A DNA stretch of 64,000 bases, taken from assembly GCF_008704715.1 (NCBI RefSeq), contig NZ_CP023689.1, forward strand, positions 744,001-808,000, read 5' to 3'. Numbering within the stretch: the stretch's first letter is position 1; each line of letters begins with the position of its first letter. The translations under genes were made by a program, and so were the position numbers. Of this stretch, positions 58,905 through 64,000 are shown piece by piece. The stretch comes from Streptomyces chartreusis (GTDB taxonomy: Bacteria; Actinomycetota; Actinomycetes; Streptomycetales; Streptomycetaceae). Under the pieces are notes generated by a model. That model made no database searches. It worked only from the letters and a program-made list of their open reading frames with translations, and had not been told where the DNA came from.

Positions 58905-60335
58905 TCAGGCAGGCAGGCGGAAGTTGAGGTTGCGCAGGGCCGAGGGCGTAGTACCGCTGGACTTCTCCTGGTACATGATCGACAGGAAGTTGTCCTGCGC
59001 GACGCGGGTCTCGTCGATCACGACCTCACCGAAGGCGTTCAGCCCGGCGCCGACACCGTCGTACAGGATCGCCCAGTCCGAGTACCCGGAGGCCTTGGAG
59101 GCTCCGGCGATCCGGCAGAACGGGAAGATCGCGTAGGCGTTGTCGTACTTGTCCAGGATCAGCTTGGTGCGCTGGCTGGAGTTCAGCGGGACCGGGATCT
59201 CGGTCTTCTGCCAGGTGCCCGAGGCGTTCCTGCGGACATGGAAGGCGCGGCCGTTCGCGGTGCGGTCGGCGACGTAGTTGGTGGTGCACTGCCCGAACCG
59301 GCCGGGGACGTAGCTGATGATCGCGTGCGGCAGGCCGGCGGAGTCGGTGAACTGGCTCTCCTGGTTCATCAGGGAGTGGTCCGGGTTGAGCGGGTCGATC
59401 ACCAGTCCGCTGTCGGTGACGGCGACCTTGTCGGAGCCGCCGGTGGTGCCGACCACGGAGCCCGCGCTGTTGCGCCAGGTGCGGCCGCGGTCGTCGGAGT
59501 AGACGTAGCCGGTGTCGTGGTTGGTGATGCCGCCGCCGGAGCACATCACGGCGCCGTTCTGCTCGCGCCAGGTGAAGAAGGAGTGCAGGCGTCCGGCCCG
59601 GTCGTAGTCGATGCCGTGCAGGTACATGTTGCGGGCGGTCGAGGAGCCGTGCTCGCTGGTGTAGGTGCCGGTGGAGCTGCTCCACTCCCCCAGATTCGTC
59701 CAGGCCGAACCGTCGTACTCGGCCAGGGCGTTGCGGCCGTTGCCGGAGACGGCGACGCGGTAGCTGAGCTGGAGTTTGCCCTCCGGGGTGGAGACGAACT
59801 GCGGGTAGGTGAACTGCGAGGTGAGGGCGAGGCCGTCGAGCGTCGACTGGGGTGCGCCGAAGCGGCTGGCGGTCCAGCTCAGGCCGGCCGGGTCGTCGAG
59901 CAGTCCGGCGGCCGACTTGATGTAGGTGAAGCCGTCGCTGTGCGAGTCCATGTTGAGGTGGAGGCGGCCGTCGACCTTGGAGATTCCCATCGAGATGACG
60001 TTGTGGGAGTCGTTGTAGCGCAGGGTGTGACCGACCTTGAGGGTGGACCAGGTGCCGGCGCCGAGTGCGCGGCGGCCGACGACGGCGCCCCGGTCGGCGG
60101 TGTACCAGGCGGCGTACTGATGGCCCTTGTGGGTCAGCAGGCCGTTCTTCTGGAAGGCGTTGTTGTTGACCAGGCCGTCGTACGACACGAAGTAGATGGC
60201 CTGGGTGTCGAGGGTGGTGGTGCCCGTCAGGGTGAGGGACGGGCCGGGGTCGGCGGCGCGGGCGGTGCCGGAGGCGAGGGCGGGGGTCACGACGGCTCCG
60301 GCGAGTGCGGCGCCCAGCAGGGTACGTCTCTTCAT
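58905..60335 (-). CDS. Secreted BNR_4-type beta-propeller enzyme, probably rhamnose-releasing
   Basis: A 476-residue exported protein. A Tat-like signal (MKRRTLLGAALAGAVVTPALA) precedes a seven-bladed propeller with the pattern NNAFQKNGLLTHKGHQYAAWYTADRGAVVGRR, YNDSHNVISMGISKVDGRLHL and DTGYVYSDDRGRTWRNSAG, which resembles the BNR_4 family. That family includes GH145 rhamnosidases and PL42/PL24-type lyases acting on rhamnose-glucuronate linkages. Its neighbours are a rhamnose mutarotase and ABC transporter, so release of L-rhamnose-containing units from plant glycans such as arabinogalactan is a good hypothesis. Conserved His residues (SHN, HGIDYD) are candidates for catalysis. Confidence 0.85.
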   Translation of the reverse strand: MKRRTLLGAALAGAVVTPALASGTARAADPGPSLTLTGTTTLDTQAIYFVSYDGLVNNNAFQKNGLLTHKGHQYAAWYTADRGAVVGRRALGAGTWSTLKVGHTLRYNDSHNVISMGISKVDGRLHLNMDSHSDGFTYIKSAAGLLDDPAGLSWTASRFGAPQSTLDGLALTSQFTYPQFVSTPEGKLQLSYRVAVSGNGRNALAEYDGSAWTNLGEWSSSTGTYTSEHGSSTARNMYLHGIDYDRAGRLHSFFTWREQNGAVMCSGGGITNHDTGYVYSDDRGRTWRNSAGSVVGTTGGSDKVAVTDSGLVIDPLNPDHSLMNQESQFTDSAGLPHAIISYVPGRFGQCTTNYVADRTANGRAFHVRRNASGTWQKTEIPVPLNSSQRTKLILDKYDNAYAIFPFCRIAGASKASGYSDWAILYDGVGAGLNAFGEVVIDETRVAQDNFLSIMYQEKSSGTTPSALRNLNFRLPA

Positions 60336-60391
60336 CTCGGGGGACTCCAGGGTCGGCGAGGTGCGAGGCGGGGGTCGTGCGGGGTGGGGGG

Positions 60392-60712
60392 TCAGGCGAG
60401 GTGGAACACTTCCGTGAGGGGCTTCATGGCCTCGTCGGGCCGGGCGCCGTCCAGTGACTCGAAGAACGGCGCCATGTCCGCCTGCCAGCGGGCGTTGACG
60501 TCGGTGGCTTCCATGCCGGCCACGGCGGCGGCGAAGTCCTCGGTCTCCAGGTAGCCGACGAGCAGGCCGTCGTCACGCAGGAAGAGCGAGTAGTTGTGCC
60601 AGCCGGTGGCCGAGAGCGCTTGGAGCATCTCGGGCCACACGGCCGCGTGCCGCTCGCGGTACTCGTCGAGGCGGTCCGCCCTGACCTTCAGCAGGAAGCA
60701 CACGCGCTGCAT
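60392..60712 (-). CDS. rhaM: L-rhamnose mutarotase
   Basis: A 106-residue enzyme that interconverts alpha- and beta-L-rhamnose. The family pattern is complete: QRVCFLLKVRADRLDEYRERHAAVWPEM (catalytic His about 21), GWHNYSLFLRDDGLLVGYLE (Tyr/Trp active-site residues) and MAPFFESLDGARPDEAMKPLTEVFHL. The ATG at 60712 has GGAGG 7 nt upstream; two TTG codons precede it in frame. It lies 17 nt after the substrate-binding protein gene, so it is part of the transport operon. Confidence 0.94.
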   Translation of the reverse strand: MQRVCFLLKVRADRLDEYRERHAAVWPEMLQALSATGWHNYSLFLRDDGLLVGYLETEDFAAAVAGMEATDVNARWQADMAPFFESLDGARPDEAMKPLTEVFHLA

Positions 60713-60729
60713 CAACAACCCTCCGGATG

Positions 60730-61812
60730 TCAGAAGTTGAACTGGTCGATGTTCTTGGCGTCGAAGACGGTCGGCTTGCCGAGGCTGATCACGCCGTCCT
60801 TGCCGATGGTGTAGTCACCCATGTCGCCGGCCTTGAAGGTCTCGCCCTCCTTGCCGGTGATCTGCCCGGAGACCAGGGCCACGGAGGTACGGGCGGCCAG
60901 CTCGCCGAGCTTCGCCGGGTCCCACAGCTCGAACGCCTCGACCGTGCCGTTCTTGACGTACTTGCGCATGTCGTTGGGGGTGCCGAGGCCGGTCAGCTTG
61001 ACCTTGCCCTTGTACTTGGAGCCCGACAGGTACTGGGCGGCCGCCTTGATGCCGACCGTGGTCGGGGAGATGATCCCCTTCAGGTTCGGGTATTCCTGGA
61101 GCAGGCCCTGGGTCTGCTGGAAGGACTTCTGGGCGTCGTCGTCGCCGTAGGCGACCTTGACGAGCTTCATGTCCTTGTACTTGGGGTCCTTGAGCTCGTC
61201 CTTCATGAAGTCGATCCAGGTGTTCTGGTTCGTCGCGGTCTGCGCGGCGGACAGGATCGCGATCTCGCCCTTGTAGTCCAGCTGCTCGGCGAGCAGCTGC
61301 ACCTCGGTGCGGCCCAGGTCCTCGGCGGAGGCCTGCGAGACGAAGGCGTTGCGGCAGCCGGCGGTGGTGTCGGAGTCGTAGGTGACGACCTTGATGCCGT
61401 TCTTCATGGCCTGCTTCAGCGCGGTGCACAGGGCGCCCGGGTCCTGCGCGGACACGGCCATCGCGTCGACCTGCTGCTGGGTGAGCGTGTTGACGTAACT
61501 CACCTGCCCGGCGGTGTCGGTGGCACTGCTCGGCCCGACCTCCTTGTAGCTGGACCCCAGCTCCTTCAGGGCCGCCTCGCCGCCCTTGTCCGCGGAGGTG
61601 AAGTAGGGGTTGTTGACCTGCTTGGGCAGGAACCCGACGGTCAGCCCCTTCTTCAGCTCGGCATTCGGATCGGCCTTGCCGGCGGTGGCAGCGGAGGCCC
61701 CTTCGTCCTTGACGTCCTCCTTGGTGGTACCGCCGCAGGCGGTGGCCGCGAGAGCGAGGGAGGTGACGGCGGCGAGGGTCACACAGACACGCCGGAGGGA
61801 TGACTTACGCAT
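60730..61812 (-). CDS. rhaS: Rhamnose ABC transporter substrate-binding lipoprotein
   Basis: A 360-residue lipoprotein with lipobox LAATAC (Cys about 26) and a type I periplasmic-binding fold: KKGLTVGFLPKQVNNPYFTSADKGGEAALKELG, MAVSAQDPGALCTALKQAMKNGIKVVTYDSD and AFELWDPAKLGELAARTSVALVSG. The sequence follows the RhaS/LsrB group. The start ATG at 61812 has AAGGA 6 nt upstream. It captures L-rhamnose outside the membrane for the permeases encoded upstream. Confidence 0.93.
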   Translation of the reverse strand: MRKSSLRRVCVTLAAVTSLALAATACGGTTKEDVKDEGASAATAGKADPNAELKKGLTVGFLPKQVNNPYFTSADKGGEAALKELGSSYKEVGPSSATDTAGQVSYVNTLTQQQVDAMAVSAQDPGALCTALKQAMKNGIKVVTYDSDTTAGCRNAFVSQASAEDLGRTEVQLLAEQLDYKGEIAILSAAQTATNQNTWIDFMKDELKDPKYKDMKLVKVAYGDDDAQKSFQQTQGLLQEYPNLKGIISPTTVGIKAAAQYLSGSKYKGKVKLTGLGTPNDMRKYVKNGTVEAFELWDPAKLGELAARTSVALVSGQITGKEGETFKAGDMGDYTIGKDGVISLGKPTVFDAKNIDQFNF

Positions 61813-61887
61813 GACGGTTCCTTCTGACAGAGGTGAGTGGATGCTGTTGGGGGTGCGGGGCCCTGCGCGATCAACCACATGCGGCCT

Positions 61888-62862
61888 TCAGCCGGATGAC
61901 TGAGCCCGCACAACGGCGATTTGCCGAGCCACCCGCGGCCCGAGGACGGAAAGCACGAGCAGGACACCCGTGACCACGATTTGCGACTGCGCCGAAACGT
62001 CCTGAAGGCTCATCACGTTCTGCAGCGCCCCCAGCAGAAACACCCCGGCGATGGCACCGCCCAACGTGCCCTTGCCTCCGTCGAAGTCGATGCCCCCGAG
62101 CAACACAGCGGCAACGACGGAGAGTTCGAGACCTGTGGCGTTGTCATAGCGAGCGCTCGCGTAATGCAGCGCCCAGAAGATCCCGGTGAGCGACGCCATC
62201 AGCCCCGTCACCGTGAACAGGATCAGCTTCTGCCGCTTGACGCGGATCCCGGCGAACCGCGCCGCCTCCTCGCTCGCCCCGATCGCGAACAGCGACCGCC
62301 CGAACGGCGTGGCGTGCAGCGCCACCACGGCGATGGCGAGCAGGACCAGGAAGGGCAGGAAGGCGTACGGGACGAAGGTGTCGCCGATGCGTCCGGCGGC
62401 GAAGTCCAGGTACTGGGTGGGGAAGTCGGTCACCGCGTCGGAACCGAGCACGATCTGCGCGATGCCGCGGTAGGCGGCGAGGGTGCCGATGGTGACGGCG
62501 AGGGACGGCAGCCCCAGCCTGGTCACCAGCAGCCCGTTGATCAGGCCGCACACGACACCGAGCAGCAGGCAGATCGGGATGATCGTCTCGATCGTCATGC
62601 CCTGGTTCCACAGTGCGCCCATCACCGCGCCCGAGAGGCCCGCCGTGGACGCCACCGACAGATCGATCTCGCCCGAGACCACGAGCAGGGTCATCGGCAG
62701 GGCGATCAGTGCGATGGGCAGCGTGTTGCCGATCAGGAACGACAGGTTCAGGGCGTTGCCGAAGCCGTCGACCGTGGTGAAGGACAGCAGGAGCACGACG
62801 ACGAGGAGGGCGCCGACGACCGTGTCCCAGCGAACGGCGCGCGCGAGCGAGAAGTCAGCCAT
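61888..62862 (-). CDS. rhaQ: Rhamnose ABC transporter permease
   Basis: A 324-residue membrane protein of the ribose/rhamnose-type (BPD_transp_2) permease family, with about ten helices. Typical segments are LPIALIALPMTLLVVSGEIDLSVASTAGLSGAVMGALW, GLINGLLVTRLGLPSLAVTIGTLAAYRGIAQIVLG and the EAA-like ATPase contact AIGASEEAARFAGIRVKRQKLILF. It pairs with the permease encoded upstream, whose 3' end overlaps its start by 8 bp. The RhaP/RhaQ naming follows gene order and is tentative. Confidence 0.9.
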   Translation of the reverse strand: MADFSLARAVRWDTVVGALLVVVLLLSFTTVDGFGNALNLSFLIGNTLPIALIALPMTLLVVSGEIDLSVASTAGLSGAVMGALWNQGMTIETIIPICLLLGVVCGLINGLLVTRLGLPSLAVTIGTLAAYRGIAQIVLGSDAVTDFPTQYLDFAAGRIGDTFVPYAFLPFLVLLAIAVVALHATPFGRSLFAIGASEEAARFAGIRVKRQKLILFTVTGLMASLTGIFWALHYASARYDNATGLELSVVAAVLLGGIDFDGGKGTLGGAIAGVFLLGALQNVMSLQDVSAQSQIVVTGVLLVLSVLGPRVARQIAVVRAQSSG

Positions 62863-63895
62863 GGCGGGCGTTCCTCTTCTTCAGGGCGGTGGCCACTCGC
62901 AGGGCGACGATCCGGTCGACCGCGATGGCGAGGATGAGCAGGATGCCGTTGATGGCGAGCACCCAGACGGAGCTGACGCCGAGGGCGGGCAGCACGCTGT
63001 TGATGGAGGTCAGCAGCAGCGCGCCGAGGGCGGCGCCGTAGACGCTGCCTGAGCCGCCGGTGAAGACGACGCCGCCGACGACGACCGCGCTGACGACGGT
63101 GAGTTCGTAGCCGTTGCCGGTGCCGGAGTCGACGTTGCCGAACCGGGCCAGGTACAGCGCGCCCGCGAGTCCGGCGAGCCCGCCGCAGAAGGTGTACGCG
63201 GCGAGGATCCGCTTGCGCACCGGGATGCCGGCGAGGCGGGCGGCCTCCGGGTTGGAGCCGAGGGCGTACAGCTCGCGGCCGCTGCCGTAGTGCTTGAGGT
63301 AGTACGCGGTGACCACGAGGACCACGATCGCGATGAGTGCCAGCCACGGCACGGCGGAGATGCCGCCGGAGCCGAAGTCGACGAAGCCGTCGGGGAGATC
63401 GGCCGCGGTGATCTGGCGGGAGCCGACCCAGATGGAGTCGATGCCGCGGATGATGTAGAGCGTGCCGAGGGTGACCACGAGCGCGGGGACCTGGCCGAGG
63501 CTGACGAGCAGGCCGTTCAGCAGGCCGAAGCCGACACCCACCAGGACCGCCAGGAGCACGGCCAGGACCGGGTTCCCGCCGCCCTGGAGGAACGTACCGG
63601 CGGCGAAGGCGCTGATGCCGAGCGTGGAGCCGACCGACAGGTCGACGTTCCGTGTGATCACCACCAGGGACTGGCCCGTGGCGACCAGGACGAGGATCGT
63701 CGCGTTCAGCAGCAGGTCCTTGATGCCCTGCTCGGTGAGGAACTCGCTGTTGCCCAGCTGGGTGACGACGATCATCACCACGAAGACGGCCAGGATGGCG
63801 AGTTCGCGCATCTTGAAGACGCGGTCGACCAGGCGGGTGCCGCTGGACTTGGCCACGTCGGTCGCGGGAGCCTCTTGGGGAGTGGTGACCGTCAT
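62855..63895 (-). CDS. rhaP: Rhamnose ABC transporter permease
   Basis: A 346-residue membrane permease, the second half of the channel. It has [66 protein letters not shown] and the contact loop [26 protein letters not shown]. The long N-terminal cytoplasmic extension ([19 protein letters not shown]) is usual for the rhamnose type. Its ATG overlaps the stop of the ATPase gene (ATGA), showing translational coupling across the operon. Confidence 0.9.
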   Translation of the reverse strand: MTVTTPQEAPATDVAKSSGTRLVDRVFKMRELAILAVFVVMIVVTQLGNSEFLTEQGIKDLLLNATILVLVATGQSLVVITRNVDLSVGSTLGISAFAAGTFLQGGGNPVLAVLLAVLVGVGFGLLNGLLVSLGQVPALVVTLGTLYIIRGIDSIWVGSRQITAADLPDGFVDFGSGGISAVPWLALIAIVVLVVTAYYLKHYGSGRELYALGSNPEAARLAGIPVRKRILAAYTFCGGLAGLAGALYLARFGNVDSGTGNGYELTVVSAVVVGGVVFTGGSGSVYGAALGALLLTSINSVLPALGVSSVWVLAINGILLILAIAVDRIVALRVATALKKRNARHG

Positions 63896-64000
63896 GCGGC
63901 TGCCCTCCCGGTGGCTGCGGCCATCACGGTTTCCTCGGTTGCTTCGGAGCGCGGGATCTCTGCGGTCAGGCGGCCCTCGTGCATCACGAGCACGCGGTCG
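63892..64000 (-). CDS. rhaT: Sugar ABC transporter ATP-binding protein, C-terminal fragment
   Basis: Only the last 35 codons are in the window: [20 protein letters not shown], then [18 protein letters not shown] residues and TGA (63892-63894). The [11 protein letters not shown] stretch is the end of the second nucleotide-binding domain of ribose/rhamnose-type ATPases (after the H-loop), and EETVMAAAT is the usual tail. The stop overlaps the start of the permease gene. The rest of the gene, and probably the operon promoter, lie beyond the right edge. Confidence 0.85.
   Translation of the reverse strand, partial: DRVLVMHEGRLTAEIPRSEATEETVMAAATGRAAA

Noticed and set aside
57696..60554. 952-codon open frame on the + strand
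   Set aside because: It runs antisense to two well-supported genes (LacI regulator and BNR_4 enzyme) and has no recognisable domain.
1..64000. Mobile elements, integrases, attachment sites
   Set aside because: No transposase, integrase, terminal inverted repeats or tRNA-associated direct repeats were seen. Composition is uniform.

Overview
This 64 kb window is high-GC actinomycete DNA, almost certainly from the chromosome of a Streptomyces species. The evidence is the very GC-rich third codon positions, frequent GTG starts, rare TTA codons (only three noticed), and Streptomyces-type families: a SpoIIE phosphatase with an ATPase domain, DUF4232, DUF4235, DUF5999, F420-dependent oxidoreductases, CYP105 and CYP102 P450s, GlxA-type AraC regulators and ECF41 SigJ. 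A common Streptomyces interspersed hairpin repeat lies at 44498-44560. No rRNA, tRNA, CRISPR array, transposase or prophage was seen. About 68 protein genes are called; those at both window edges are incomplete.

Layout. 1-5.2 kb: a stress-type SpoIIE/HATPase regulator, a DUF4232 lipoprotein with a TTA codon, and a membrane protein joining a sigma-like region, a zinc motif and a ricin-type lectin. 5.5-10.1 kb: an AraC regulator divergent from a PhyH dioxygenase, an aldo/keto reductase, a flavoprotein, and a DUF1348 gene divergent from its probable TetR repressor, with two perfect operators between them. 10.2-20.7 kb: a CYP105-type P450 with its ferredoxin, a LysE exporter, a deazaflavin-dependent protein, a CDF metal transporter, a Xi-class GST, small oxidoreductases, and a TetR gene divergent from an APC permease/amidohydrolase pair. 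20.7-25.8 kb: two regulator-reductase units, GlxA/quinone-type oxidoreductase and MarR/aldehyde plus alcohol dehydrogenase, each with operators readable in the divergent promoter.

25.9-33.7 kb: a STAS protein, a second-type PRPP synthetase, a DUF4230 protein, a six-gene cation/proton antiporter operon whose subunit order matches the Mbh hydrogenase antiporter module and lacks a large MrpA, VanZ and TauE/SafE. 33.8-40.5 kb: a secreted GH16 glucanase with a ricin domain, a PHP phosphoesterase, a candidate structured RNA (about 36587-36757), an SDR and an epimerase, and a ROK regulator. 40.5-54.3 kb: a self-sufficient CYP102-type P450-reductase with a divergent PAS-LuxR regulator, an FBP-domain protein, an erythromycin esterase-like exoprotein, an FUSC transporter, a Tat-exported lactonase, an iron-box DUF2470 gene, and a TetR/stand-alone CYP102-type P450 pair. 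54.4-64 kb: SigJ, PIG-L and an S33 hydrolase, followed by an L-rhamnose cluster (LacI regulator, secreted BNR propeller enzyme, mutarotase and ABC transporter) that runs off the right edge.

The dominant theme is small inducible catabolic or detoxification modules, each a regulator divergent from its oxidoreductase or transporter with operators visible between them. Several regulators appear to be translated from leaderless mRNAs. Functions are inferred from sequence motifs; no database search was run.
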